Assembly (NCBI RefSeq): GCF_028554725.1
Contig: NC_071667.1
Span: forward strand, 33,375,501 to 33,439,500
Source of the DNA: Zeugodacus cucurbitae
Taxonomy: Eukaryota > Arthropoda > Insecta > Diptera > Tephritidae
Direction of reading: 5' to 3'
DNA: 64,000 nucleotides
The first letter of the stretch is position 1; every line of letters begins with the position of its first letter. Below are positions 38,993 to 50,348 of the stretch, piece by piece. Both the position numbers and the translations under genes were made by a program. A model generated the notes under the pieces. That model was given only the letters and a program-made list of their open reading frames with translations, had not been told where the DNA came from and searched no databases.

Positions 38993-39595
38993 TGCAGTTA
39001 ACAAGTGGTTAATTGTTTCATAAAATATTAAATTTAATTAAAATGTCTTTTAAAATGGAAAATATCTGACGTGTCACTAAAAAGTTTCGCTCATACTTTG
39101 GTACTTTCTGTTTCCATGTAGCTCAGTGCAATAACTGGTTTTGAAAGTTAGTTCGTAAACAGAAAGATTTAGCAAGTCAACTATCGTTGAGAGATAGTTT
39201 TCTATCTTAAATCAACGAATTCACCACATTATTACAACATACTTATGTATATATACATGTATAATCCACAGTACATACAGTAGAAAACCTTATTCGTGGG
39301 GAATTCTCGGTGTTAAGATAGCCGAAATCTTGGAAAAACACAGTGCTGTATATATTGAGTACATAATTTTAGTAAAACTTTATTCATAAAATAGCAAATA
39401 TTATATATATAGCAATCTTATATAAAGCGAAATTATTTATTTATGCTATATTTAGCATCAATGTGTGACATATTGTATGCAAAAAAAATATTTAATTTAG
39501 ATGAGATATTTTATAAGTGGTGAGAATAAAATACAGCTCTCATACAAGTAATCCCCTGTGGTAAGTTATTTTTGGCCACATTTATTTAAATTGAA
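38993..39595. other. Upstream region of tw
   Basis: Presumed promoter and 5' UTR region, AT-rich. I see no clear core promoter motif, and no divergent gene is visible. Confidence 0.4.
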
Positions 39596-40314
39596 GAGTA
39601 AAATAGCTTTGAAATATCATTTATAATAACAATCGATTATTTAAAACAAATAAACCGACCTCTTTATACATTTTTTGTACAAAAAATTTTATTTTGAACA
39701 AAATAAGTAAATTTTATTGAACTGAAAGGTTACAGTACGGCAACAATGAAATTGCTGTTTGGTATGTCGCTGCCAGCTTCAAAATGTTCAAGACGCTGGC
39801 TTCATTTGTTGTCGACCGTCGCTACGTCGTGTCGTGTCGTTGGCACATGAAGTGCTGAACACATAGAAGACGACAAGCGACGAGCGACATCTGTCAAATA
39901 TTAAAATACACGCGTTCTTATGGGCACAGATTTTGTTGTCGTTCTCGCGAAATTAGAAATGTTTCTAATTTTGCCGACGACAATGGCCGCTGTAGAGCTG
40001 CCACTAATATGTGAAATGTAAAATTATTCAAAGTTCTCACAAGTATGACGTTATTTTGCCAGCAGAAACGTAAAATAGCTTTGATATATCACTTATAATA
40101 ACAATATATTATTTAAAACAAGTAAATCGCCAATTTTTACATTTTTTTCCGCAAATAATTTCACTTTAAACTAAATATGTAAATTTTATTGAAGTGAAAG
40201 ATTTTAGTACGGCAACAATGAAATAGCTGTTTGAGATGTCGCTGCCGTCTTAAAAATATTAGAGGCGCTGGCTTCAAAGCGACATTTGTGATCAGCCGTC
40301 GTTGCGTTCAGCAC
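39596..40314 (-). mobile_element. MITE family Y, tandem partial + complete copy
   Basis: The block 39596-39848 is the left half of family Y (minus strand, 'gtacggcaacaatgaaat', 'atgtcgctgcc', then the GTCGTGTCG end). It is followed immediately by a complete minus-strand copy at about 39850-40314 with GTGCTGAACAC ends. Ends contain many CGAC/GTCG words. No ORF. Confidence 0.75.
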
Positions 40315-41473
40315 TTCAGCACTTCAGTTGCGTTGACATTTGAATTGCTCTCTCCATCTCACTGTTTCTCTTTTCATTCTCATTATAACATTACTCCAGT
40401 GTTGCCTGAATGTTTTTAGTTAAAATTAAATATGTTAAAATTCTAACCTTTAATATTTATAAATCTTCAAAAATTGATAAAAGTTCAGAACAAATACTTT
40501 TTTCACAACAATTATTTTTTTAAAGGGTTTAATTAAATACAAATATTTTATTTTATTTATAACGAAAAACTTATTTAACTTTAAGTGGAATAAACAAATC
40601 AAATGACGGTAATTTTTGCAACAAAAACATAACTATTTGAAAAACTATTTTGCGAATTTATGTAATAAAAAATTTATTCTAAATGTTCAAATACAATTTG
40701 AATAAATTATTTATTCACAAATCATTTATGCGCTGGGCTGGCTCCAAGCTTTCTTTCAAACAGTAAATCTTCACCTGTTCTCAGATTTCTTGATAGTGAA
40801 GATTATTTTTGTATACTAGTTTTAAAATCTTCAATCTTGGTGATATTTTAATTTAAAAAATTAATTTTAAAAATAAATCTGCACATCTGGCAACTCTACC
40901 CATAAACCATAACATTAACATGAGTATGCCGAAATGTGCGTAATATTATTGCCCATATTGTGTAAAAAATACATTCTGATGCGTAGAAAAGTAAACAGTC
41001 GAGCATATTTTTTATCCACAATAACGACACTGTGTGTGTGTTCAGTTGTGCCAGAATTATAGTTCAAACAAGAGAACGTGTAATATAGAGAAGGTTTATG
41101 GTGTGCCGATTGTCACACTGGTCCTCTTTTCGCAGGGGTACTTGCCAAGATGAGCGTGTTTCACCACAGAAAATTATTTGCTTGTTTCACCACAGTTTAA
41201 CATTAGCGGGGCCGAAAATTGCAGAATTGAGGGTATTTTATGATAAAAGAGAAACAGCAGGCCAATGTATGAATAAGAGAGAGCAAAGCTGTTATATATA
41301 TACATGCAGGTGCTTTTTGATTGGAAAAGTTCTTGTATATTATATGCTTTTTCTAAATATTTTCTAATAAATATGAACAGGCATGGGCAAGGTCTTAGCA
41401 GGTGCTAAAAGAGCGTAAGTTATCGTATACGTACACACACCGATTGTCACTAACACGCACAAGCGAAGAGCGT
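40315..41473. other. Intergenic, unassigned
   Basis: AT-rich. Short open frames (for example 41098-41367) lack any recognisable motif. Nothing supported. Confidence 0.4.
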
Positions 41474-41937
41474 AAAGTGCTGAACACAAAGACGACGACA
41501 CGACGTAGCGACGGCTGACCACAAATGTCGCTTTGAAGCCAGCGTCTTGAACATTTTGAAGGCGGCAGCGACATATCAAACAGCAATATCATTGTTGCCG
41601 TACTAACATCTTTCACTTCAATAAAATTTACATATTTAGTTTAAAGTGAAATTATTTACGCAAAAAATGTAAAAATTGGCGATTTATTTGTTTTAAATAA
41701 TCGAATGTTATTATAAATGATATATCAAAGATATTTTACGTTTCTGCTGGCAAAATAACGTCATACTTGTGATAACTTTGAATAATTTTACATTTCACAT
41801 GTTAGTGGCAGCTCTACTGCGGCAATTGTTGTCGGCAAAATTAGAAACATTTCTAATTTGGGGACAACGACAACTACAAGCCTGTTGTTGCGTAGTCGTG
41901 CTGTTGTCAAAAAATCTGTGCCCATAAGAATTGCGGT
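41474..41937 (+). mobile_element. MITE family Y, right end missing
   Basis: Starts AAGTGCTGAACACAAAGACG and follows the family as far as 'ctgtgcccataagaa', then diverges. A possible displaced right end 'ttcagcacataa' occurs at 42497-42508. Confidence 0.75.
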
Positions 41938-42034
41938 AAATTCGTTTGCTTGCTGAGTTTATTCACGCTCGTGTTGAAACAGCTCTACCCAGGCGTTCGC
42001 TCATTCGGCTCAACAATGATCGTGTTGAATGAAA

Positions 42035-42120
42035 ACAAGCACACAAAAGAGCAAACTCAACGTCTATGAGCAAACTCAACGGGTATGAGCAAACTCAGCA
42101 CATATGAATAAACTCACTGT
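42035..42120. repeat. Short tandem repeats, GAGCAAACTCA units
   Basis: Four degenerate ~19-bp units (gagcaaactcaacg + 5 nt; the last unit is 'gaataaactcactg'). They are followed at 42175-42228 by a CA/TA microsatellite. Confidence 0.7.
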
Positions 42121-42229
42121 GATTGAATAAATGCGCAACCAGCAGCGCTACTGGTTTTGTAAAATCCGTTGGCACACACACATGCATATATACATATATA
42201 TATGTACATATATAATTGTATATGTATAC

Positions 42230-42496
42230 CAAAGAACTGCAAAACTCAATTTTTCCTTGAATCAGCTCATACGCAAAAGTTTCTATTCACTTCCAATCAC
42301 TGAGCAAAAGTGAGCTAAACATTTCGTGAAGTGAGCAAAGCATTTCGGACCGAAGGCTCACATTGTACGCGAAAGAGCGGTTCGGCAACATGAGCAGATT
42401 TTTACTCAACGCTGTGCTTCGCTCACTGATTGGAATTGAATACAAACTTTTGCGTATGAGCTGATTCAAGGAAAAAGTGAGTTTTGCAGTTCTCTG
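42230..42496. mobile_element. hobo-like hAT MITE (267 bp)
   Basis: Ends CAAAGAACTGCA and (inverted) CAGAGAACTGCA, the hobo terminal repeat, continuing as a ~65-bp inverted repeat ('ccttgaatcagctcatacgc'). No 8-bp duplication is visible, so at least one flank has been rearranged. Confidence 0.75.
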
Positions 42497-42536
42497 TTCA
42501 GCACATAAAACGAGCACCTACGATGGGACAATACCA

Positions 42537-43112
42537 AGAATGATAGAAGACAAGATTACGACAGGCTGAAGCGTTCACGACCCACGAATGGGAATAGGCA
42601 ACAGAAGAATTGTCAAATGGAAAACGGAAATGTGAAACATATTGAACCAAATTGAATAATATGCAGATAAAATATCAAAATGAACGTAATTCGTAAAATC
42701 TTCATTTATAAAATGATCCAATATAATCATGCATATTTATAATTAAAATTATATGTTTTGTTACAAAAAGTTCGCCATTTTGCCAACTTTTTTGTTGTTT
42801 GGAAAAGTGAAAAGAATTCTTTATAGACGACTTTTTTGTACTATTGTTGTTTAATTCCGCCATTGCGGACTTCTTTTTCAAGTTAATACATTTTTCACTT
42901 AGAATTTTAAATAATAATTAACCACTAGCCTTGACTTCAGCTCTTTGTTTTGATTTTATTGTTTTGTACCACCGTGCAATTTGTAAATTTTTCTTATGTT
43001 TTTTGTTTTTCTTGCGTGTTCGGGGTCGTGAAAGTTGTCACTCAACAGGAACCTAAAACCCAAAAAAGCTAATTGTAAACGACTGTCGTAATCGTGTCTT
43101 CTATCATTCTTG
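42537..43112. mobile_element. MITE family Z, uninterrupted copy
   Basis: 576 bp with CAAGAATGATAGAAGACAAG ends and the same body as 30026-31185, but without the mariner. It shows the junction 'gaattctttatagacgac' where the mariner sits in the other copy. No matching flanking duplication was seen. Confidence 0.8.
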
Positions 43113-43294
43113 ATATTTTTGATCGCTGATTCGCTTGGTACCACAGTAAGCGCACTAACACAATCTCATTTTGTGATGCTCGTTTGATTGTGGTGGTGCC
43201 CATCCCTGAATATGAAACTGCAATTCACTTGCAAAGGAATTTTGTAAACTGCTAATCGTTTCGCTATTATAATATATTTAAATTTTAATAAAAA

Positions 43295-43529
43295 ATGTCC
43301 AAAAATGTAAGAAAGTGTCGCGTTCGCGGATGTGATGCAGATTCGGGAGAAAGATTCTTTTCTTTCCCCAAAAATGAGGAGGATTTTAGGAAGTGGGTGG
43401 AAAACTTACGGATCCCACCAACGTTGGATTTACCCACCCGCAATGCATTTGTATGCATTAGGCACTTTGAGAAAAGTGCACAGGGTGTGAAAAAGTTGAC
43501 GGCGAATGCAGTGCCCACCCTAAACCTTG
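43295..43529 (+). CDS. THAP-domain exon, probably of a P-type transposase
   Basis: 78 codons plus one base, ending at a good donor TTG|gtaagt. It is a complete THAP zinc-binding domain: CRVRGC (C-x4-C here), FFSFPKNEEDFRKWV with the invariant Trp, the FVCIRHF C-x2-H pair, and the AVPTLNL terminal box. THAP domains bind DNA and begin P-element transposases, but they also occur in host genes. P-type transposase sequence follows 3.5 kb downstream on the same strand (47070-48317) with an RTE insertion between, so I infer this is the first exon of one P-like element. An independent host THAP gene is possible. Confidence 0.75.
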
Positions 43530-43889
43530 GTAAGTTTTTGTTTATTTATGAATGTAGCAAGTGTGTGCGTGTACAAAAAGGATATTTATTGAATGTAAAT
43601 ATTTGTATACATTTTTAAAATTACTAAATATGTGAAAAAATTAAGCTTAAATTTGAGCGTTTTGTGATTTTTACGTTTATGGCAAAATATTAAATGTATC
43701 TATTTACTATAGGCCAAAGCACTGGCTTTTATATCGAATGTATTTTCTTTCACGTTGGTAGCAAGTTTAAACAGTCGTGTTAATAAAAATAACAGTGTAC
43801 ATTTACGTATAGGGAAAACTTTTGGGTTTTCATAAAAAAGTGAAATTCAATTATCAATTTATACAATAAATATAAAATAATAATATATA
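43530..43889. other. Putative intron of the P-like element
   Basis: AT-rich sequence after the THAP donor. No feature. Confidence 0.4.
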
Positions 43890-44240
43890 TCGGGTGATCC
43901 ATGTAGAGGTACATTTTTTGGGCCGGTCGAATCATCGCTCTATATTTCTTCAAAAATTATGCCGGTGAATACGTAACAGTGGCGACGGTTATCGCGTCTT
44001 GATAACCAACTATTTGATGCCTAATGAAAGCTAGTGATTTCGGCGACGATGAATGGATTTATTGAGAGAACATTTTGAATTCAACAGATGGACCATCTGA
44101 GACGTAGCCACAGCCAACATTTGAAAAGGATAATCTTTAAACAATAAATAACAATGAATGATAATAAACATTACCCATTAAATTTGAATTTTCTGTGTTT
44201 TTTTTTTTTTAAAGTAGGAAACCTCGAAATGGATCACCCT
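43890..44240 (+). mobile_element. Small mariner (rosa-type) deletion derivative
   Basis: 351 bp with TCGGGTGATCCAT and AGGGTGATCCAT inverted ends, flanked by TA (43888-43889 and 44241-44242). In shifted frames it encodes bits of mariner transposase: 'LYFFKNYAGEYVTV' and 'GDGYRVLITNYLM', so it is an internally deleted copy rather than an unrelated MITE. Confidence 0.85.
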
Positions 44241-44371
44241 TAATAACATATTAATATACCTTAAAATCCTTTTGCAAAAATATCAGTTTTTAAATTGACT
44301 TAATAACCAAACAATTCAATCGTATATAAAATAAAACAATAATTCAACTTTAGTCAAATTTGTTTCGAATA

Positions 44372-46813
44372 TATATCTGTATATATTTGGCGTAGGAACC
44401 GCTTTAAGCGATTATAGCCGAATCCACCAGAGCGCGCCACTCATTCCTCCTTTTTGCTTTTCGGCGCCAACTGGAAACACCAAGTGAAGCCAGGTCACTT
44501 TGCACTTGGTCTTTCCACCGGAGTGGAGGTCGTCCTCTTCCGCGGCTTCCTCCAGCGGGTACTGCATCGAATACTTTCAGAGCTGGAGTGTTTTCTTCCA
44601 TCCGTACAACATGACCTAGCCAGCGTAGCCGCTGTCTTTTTATTCGCTGAACTATGTCAATGTCGTCGTATAACTCGTACAGCTCATCGTTCCATCGTCT
44701 GCGGTATTCGCCGTTGCCAATGTTTAGAGGACCATAAATCTTACGCAAAACCTTTCTCTCGAAAACCCCAAGAGTCGTCTCATCGGATGTTGTCATCGTC
44801 CACGCTTCAGGATTTGATTTTGGTTCGTCGAGTGAGGACTTTACTTTTCAGTGGCCTACTCAGTCCAAAGTAGCACCTGTTGGCAAGAGTGATTCTGCGT
44901 TGGATTTCAAGGCTGACATTGTTGGTGTTGTTAATGCTGGTTCCCAGATAAACGAAATTATCTACAACTTCAAAGTTATGACTGTCAACAGTGACGTGGG
45001 CGCCAAGACGCGAGTGCGCTGACTGTTTGTTTGATGACAGGAGATATTTCGTCTTGTCCTCATTCACCACCAGACCCATACGCTTCGCTTCTTTATCTAG
45101 TCTGGAAAACGCAGAACAAACGGCGCGGTTGTTGCTTCCGATGATATCAATATCATCGGCATACGCCAGGAGCTGTACACTCTTGTAGAAGATTGTACCC
45201 TCTCTATTTAGTTCTGCAGTATTATTCTCGTATTATTTTTTCCAGCAATAGATTGAAGAAGTCGCACGATAGTGAGTCACCCTGTCTGAAGCCTCGTTTG
45301 GTATCGAACGGCTCGGAGAGGTCCTTCCCGATCCTGACGGAGCTTTTGGTGTTGCTCAACGTCAGCTTACATAGCCGTATTAGTTTTGCAGGGATACCAA
45401 ATTCAGACATCGCGGCATAAAGGCAGCTCCTTTTCATGCTATCGAAGGCAGCTTTAAAATCGATAAAGAGATGGTGAGTATCGATTCTTTTCTCTCGGGT
45501 CTTTTCCAAGATTTGGCGCATGGTGAATATCTGGTCCATTGTGGATTTTCCAGGTCTAAAGCCACACTGATAAGGTACAATCAGTTCGTTGACGGTGGGC
45601 TTTAGTCTTTCACACAATACGCTCGACAAAACCTTATATGCGATATTGAGGAGACTTATACCACGGTAGTTGGCGCAGATTGTGGGGTCTCCCTTCTTAT
45701 GGATTGGGCAGAGCACACTAAGATTCCAATCGCCGACCATATTCTACAAAGAAGCTGATGCATGCACCTTATCAGTTCTTCGCCGCCGTATTTGAATAGC
45801 TCGGCCGGTAATCCATCGGCCCCCGCCGCTTTGTTGTTCTTCAAGCGGGTAATTGCTATTCGAATTTCTTCATGGTCGGGTAATGGAACATCTATTCCAT
45901 CGTCATCGATTGGGGAATCGGGTTCGCCATCTCCTGGTGTTGTACTTTCACTGCCATTGAGTAGGTCGGAGAAGTGTTCCCTCCATAATCCCAGTGTGCT
46001 CTGGACATCCGTTAGCAGATTACCTTCTCGGTCCCTACATGATAATGCTCCGGTCTTGAAACCTTCTGTTTATTGCCTCATCTTTTCATAAAATTTTCGA
46101 GCATTACACATGCCGGCCAGCTTTTCAAGCTTTTCATACTCACGCATTTCGGCCTCTTTCTGTTTACGTCTGCAAATGCGTCTCGCTTCCCTCTTCAGTT
46201 CTCGATATCTATCCCACCCCGAACGTGTTGTGGTCGATCGCAACGTTGCGAGGTAGGCAGTCTGTTTTCTCTCCACTGCGGAACGACAATTCTCATCGTA
46301 CCAACTGGTTTTTTGGCGTTGCCGGAGACCAATTGTTTCGGCTGCAGCGGTATGCAATGAGTTTGAGATGCCATTCCACAGCTCCCTTATATCGAGATGC
46401 TGATGAGTGCTCTCAGAGAGCAGGAGTGCAAGTCGAGTAGAAAATCGTTCGGCTGTCGGTTGTGATTGCAGCTTTTCGACGTCGAACCTTCCTTGTGTTT
46501 GTTGACGGGCGTTCTTTGCTGCACAGAGGCGAGTACGTATCTTTGCTGCTACTAGATAATGGTCCGAGTCAATGTTTTAAAACACCAGAGACATGTCTTC
46601 CGTCTATCACAACGTGATCGATTTGATTGCGCGTGTTTCGATCAGGGGACAGCCACGTTGCTTGATGAATTTTTTTATGCTGGAATCTGGTACTACAGAC
46701 AACCATATTTCGGGCCCCAGCGAAGTCGATCAGCCTCAGGCCGTTTGGCGATGTTTCGTCATGGAGGCTGAATTTTCCGACTGTTGTGCCAAAGACACCT
46801 TCTCTACCCACCC
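44372..46813 (-). mobile_element. RTE LINE copy D, 5'-truncated
   Basis: Flanked by a perfect 12-bp duplication TTGTTTCGAATA (44360-44371 and 46814-46825). On the minus strand it runs from mid-endonuclease (GREGVFGTTVG) to the 3' hairpin and a (TA)-rich tail. It retains the undeleted EN-RT junction and the RT N-terminal region that copies A and B have lost. It has frameshifts (about 45740, 45220, 44807), the last at a ~36-nt deletion before EAWTM. Reverse transcription evidently stopped early on insertion. Confidence 0.93.
44404..45740 (-). pseudogene. RTE copy D reverse transcriptase, broken
   Basis: Frames at 45222-45740 (NYRGISLLN, FIDFKAAFDSMKRSC, GFRQGDSLSC), 44807-45079 (KTKYLLSSNKQS, FVYLGTSINN) and 44404-44796 (FERKVLRKIYGPL, RLRWLGHVVRM). 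The catalytic box region, at about 45150-45170, reads YADDIDII in the intervening register. Most differences from copy F are point changes. Confidence 0.8.
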
Positions 46814-47069
46814 TTGTTTCGAATACCGGGAAGATATATTTGCAATTGAATTTGTTGATATGCGTGTACGAAATTATGATATATATATTTAACTACAGTG
46901 TTGTTTAAAATGAAAGCACCCTCTAGTGTGTTTATTAAAGTTGCATATCTTGAAAATAATTATCAATTATTATTATTTATATGCAAGTTTTGTAGATGTT
47001 TTTATATAATATATGGGATATATAATTATTATTTTTATATAATGTATGTATGTATATATAACTGGCTGA

Positions 47070-48317
47070 ATAGCTAGTTTCAATGTCATTAAAACATTAT
47101 ACTCTATCGATCAAAGTAACGTCAATTTTAAAATCTGTCCCAAATTAACTGAGCCCCATATTTATCCCAGCGTATTCGAAAAAATGTCTTTAAAGGGTGC
47201 CACCCAGGTCCTAAGCAATTCCGTCGCTTCTGGGATTGAAATGGCCTTAAGCAAAAATCTGTTAGGCTCCGACGAATATATAATAAAATGTGCAAAGCCT
47301 ACACAATTATTTGTGAAAAAGATGAACGACCTCTTTGACGATCTAGACTGTAAAGTATTACATCACAAAAATCCATTCAAATCTCCGTTAGCTAAGAATG
47401 ATTCTAGAAAGGTCCAACGCCTCAATGATTACATCAGGTATTTAAAGTCAATTGAACTTCCGAATGGTGCTAAAGTTAAGTGTATCAAGGGGTTGTGTAA
47501 GTGGTATGATTAAATTGTGCCAAGAGCTATTTAAAGAACAAGAAGAATTAAAGTTTGTATTCCTGGGGAAATTGAATCAGGATGCGTTGGAACATTTTTT
47601 TTATAGAGTCCGAGCAAGTCAGGGTATAAATACCCACCCTAGTGCCAATGAGATTCAATATATAGTTGGACGTTTAATTTCGATGAAAATTTTGAGGAAT
47701 CAGTTTATTAATAAGGGTCGTACTTGTCAGGATGATGACGATATAAATTTAGACTGGAATGTAGGCTCCGAAGATCGTCATCTAGAGTTACAGGGAACCG
47801 AGCAGGAATGTGAGCAACTAGCCATTGAAATAAATATTTCTGGCGAAAATTTTGTTGAGGAGGATGACACAGCAGACGTCCACGTCTAGCGATTTTAGAC
47901 AGGCTATGGTATATATCAAAAACTTTTGTGTAAAATCCATTGCGAAAAATGTAAAAAAGCAATGACGAAGATAAAAAGCGATACAAAAACAACAAGGAAG
48001 ACACCGACTTACGGCTTGTTAATCCTGATGATAGGGTCTTCGAAGTGTGTCAACTTCAAATGATGTGGTACGCCAGGCTCTTCAACAAATATGCGCACTA
48101 TTCGAATCTTCAGAGTTTAATGTTGTCCGCAATTAAAAAAAAACGGAAAAAGTTTTCCCTCAGTGGTTTTTGGGAAACCGATGAGTGCCTTGCCCATAAA
48201 ATGAAATTGTTAGAATACCTAGTGACTGTCCTTTTAGATAAAAATTCTAAATGGTTTATGACAGAGGAATTAGGCAGGGAAAGACATCGGAAGCGCGTTG
48301 ACAAACTGCACAAATAG
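47070..48317 (+). pseudogene. P-element-like transposase, central and C-terminal part
   Basis: Frames 47070-47513 (LTEPHIYPS..., GATQVLSNSVASGIEMAL), 47513-47889 (LNQDALEHFFYRVRASQG, THPSANEIQYIVGRL) and 48045-48317 (basic, FWETDECLAHKMKLLEYL). The sequences K.T..HI.P, A(A)QV.S.SVA and (N)QD.LEHFF..(I/V)R are hallmarks of P transposase and its relatives THAP9 and DmTHAP. A frameshift lies near 47500 and stops at 47890-48040. It is separated from the THAP exon by the mariner and RTE copy D. Inverted terminal repeats of the P-like element itself were not identified. Confidence 0.8.
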
Positions 48318-48546
48318 TAAAATGTTGCAAGCCATAACCCTAAGTTTTAAAAGCGTCTTACTTTCGGGTAAGTAAAACTAACGAAATGAGAACTAATTAC
48401 ATTTTTTAAATGATTTTTATCTTTATTCAATTTACAGGTTTTTTTATTTTCTTTTATTCTATTTTCAGTTTTCTCTTATATTTTCAGGTTGTTCTATTTT
48501 CTTCTCTTTTTTTATTTAGCACATATATACATATGCATCTGAGCCT

Positions 48547-48608
48547 AGCTTTTTTAAACACAATTGTTGATCTTAATCAAGATGGACTAAGTTGTGTTTA
48601 AAAAAGCT
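48547..48608. other. Perfect 17-bp inverted repeat (hairpin)
   Basis: AGCTTTTTTAAACACAA and its exact complement, separated by 28 nt, directly downstream of the P-like transposase. A second hairpin (GAAATTTCCATT/AATGGAAAATTTC) follows at about 48650-48682. It may be a subterminal repeat of the P-like element. Confidence 0.75.
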
Positions 48609-48689
48609 GGTGAAATTAAATGACTTAATTTAATTATTGAGTCATGTGAGAAATTTCCATTTTAACAATGGAAAATTTCGTAATTCAGA

Positions 48690-49319
48690 AATGCATTTTT
48701 AACTTTAAACTATGTATAAGATGTAGATTTGTAAATATAAATTTTATATTAATTTAATTTATTTGAATTTAATTTTATATTAACTTAAATCTTAATAAAA
48801 CTACATATAAAATATATAACAAAATATTTAAATGTAAAAAAAGAGTGCGTGGAGTCCCTACGCGCGGATGAAGTTATACTTCTTAGTGATATTCCAAGAA
48901 ATGCATATCATTTTGTATGAAAGAAAACTAGCGAGAGACACTTTTTTAAATTCACATTTTAAAAATTTATTATGCACATTTTATAAACCGAAGTCCAAAT
49001 CAATTATCATTTCTGGGTTCTGACGGATTGATATCTATAATATTTACAATTGAATTATGATAACTAAAATACGATATGAAATGTCTTACATCTATTTTAT
49101 CTATATTTCTCGCGGATACCGTATCAATAGTCGTACCTCCTTTTGTCGTATGATCATTTCTTCCATTGATCATTTATAATGAAAATTTCTCTCTGAGGAA
49201 TGCTAGTATTGGTTCAGCTCCTACATACACATGTGAATATGTTTATACATACATACACATGCGAATATGTTCATATTTCAATCATACATATGCGTACACA
49301 TTTTTTACGAAGTCGTATA
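48690..49319. other. Intergenic, unassigned
   Basis: Very AT-rich with ACATGTGAATATG words at 49220-49275 that recur at both edges of the R1-type LINE. No gene. Confidence 0.4.
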
Positions 49320-49325
49320 ACTTCA

Positions 49326-49503
49326 AAAAAATTTAATTTTATTGAAATAAAAAATTTACTGCCCTGGGTGAGGCTCGAACCCACAACCTTAAGAAATTTG
49401 AAAATTTTAATTTTATTGAAATAAATAAAAAATTTAATGTCCCGGTTGAGGCTCGAACCCACAATCCGAAGAAATTTTAAAAATTTAATTTTATTGAAAT
49501 AAA
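49326..49503 (-). repeat. Tandem tRNA-like (B-box) repeat
   Basis: Two ~78-bp units, each with 'atttaattttattgaaataa' followed by a tRNA T-arm-like segment. On the minus strand this is GTGGGTTCGAGCC..., with GGTTCGAGCC (box B) complements at 49372-49381 and 49450-49459. A third partial unit ends at 49503. There is no box A or cloverleaf, so this is not a tRNA gene; a tRNA-derived SINE fragment is the likelier source. Confidence 0.6.
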
Positions 49504-49862
49504 GTACATACACATGTGAATATGTAATACATACACCCTTAGAAGTGAAGTGAAGTGAAGTGGACGTGCTTTTGTGCGGTCCCAGTTTTCCTCAACAACA
49601 TCGCAATATTCTTGCACCACAGCGTTCTAGAAACTGGAACACCTAGATGGACACTAAATCTATACAAATAGATAAGTACACATTAGAAATATATTAATTT
49701 CTCGCACTAACCTGCACTTTATCGCGGCAAATTCGCAGATTTTTTTTTTTTTATTTTTCCCCTAAAACAGCCACTAAAGGCGATCTACTAATAGAGCTCA
49801 AGAATCAAGGAGAAAAGGGAGCTGAAACGTTCCAGAGTGTCCTAGAGGGAGTAGTTGGTGAA

Positions 49863-50348
49863 ATGGCTGCAATTCAGCCAAAAACACACAATATTACCAT
49901 CATGTGCAAAGACCTGGACGAGGTAACTACTCCAGAAGAAATTTGCAACGCATTACAAAAGGAATGCGGATTGAAAAATATTGACAAATCCAATATTAAA
50001 AACATGCGAAAAACCCGAAGTGGCACACAGATTGCTCTCATATGCCTCCGTGCTCAGGATGCCAAGACAGCCCTACAGCGCGGGAAAATAAAGATCGGTT
50101 GGTCGATCTGCCGTCTCCGCGAATATTCACCTATCCTTCGCTGTTTTAGGTGTTTCCAACTTGGTCTGCAACAACAGCTGCAACAACCCGATTGATAGGT
50201 CCTCTCTCTGCACACATTGCGGGATCGCAGGGCACGTTGCAAAGGTATGTATCAACACTGCGAGTTGCATGCTCTGCAAAGGAGAACATTCGGCCCTGAG
50301 CACGACTTGCCCCAAGTACCAAGAGATGGTGACGACTCTACAAAAATG
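49863..50348 (+). pseudogene. R1-type LINE ORF1 (gag-like) with CCHC knuckles
   Basis: The frame is open from before the ATG at 49863 (a larger N-terminus has been lost near 49770). It encodes NITIMCKDLDEVTTPEEICN, a typical RRM-like ORF1 fold, and RCFRCFQLG, the first knuckle. After a frameshift near 50165, a second frame has CTHCGIAGHVAKVC and CMLCKGEHSALSTTC, two further zinc knuckles that would bind the element RNA. Confidence 0.8.

Noticed and set aside
42035..42120. CRISPR-like array of ~19-bp units
   Set aside because: Units are degenerate, spacers are only five bases, and the genome is eukaryotic. It is an ordinary short tandem repeat.
44454..44873. 139-codon plus-strand open frame
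   Set aside because: It is the antisense of the RTE copy D RT C-terminus; the same antisense frame appears at every RTE copy (for example 24228-24608, 36060-36371).
49372..49459. tRNA genes suggested by two GGTTCGAGCC box-B matches
   Set aside because: No acceptor stem, D-arm or anticodon arm can be folded around either match, and the units are tandem repeats with AT-rich spacers.
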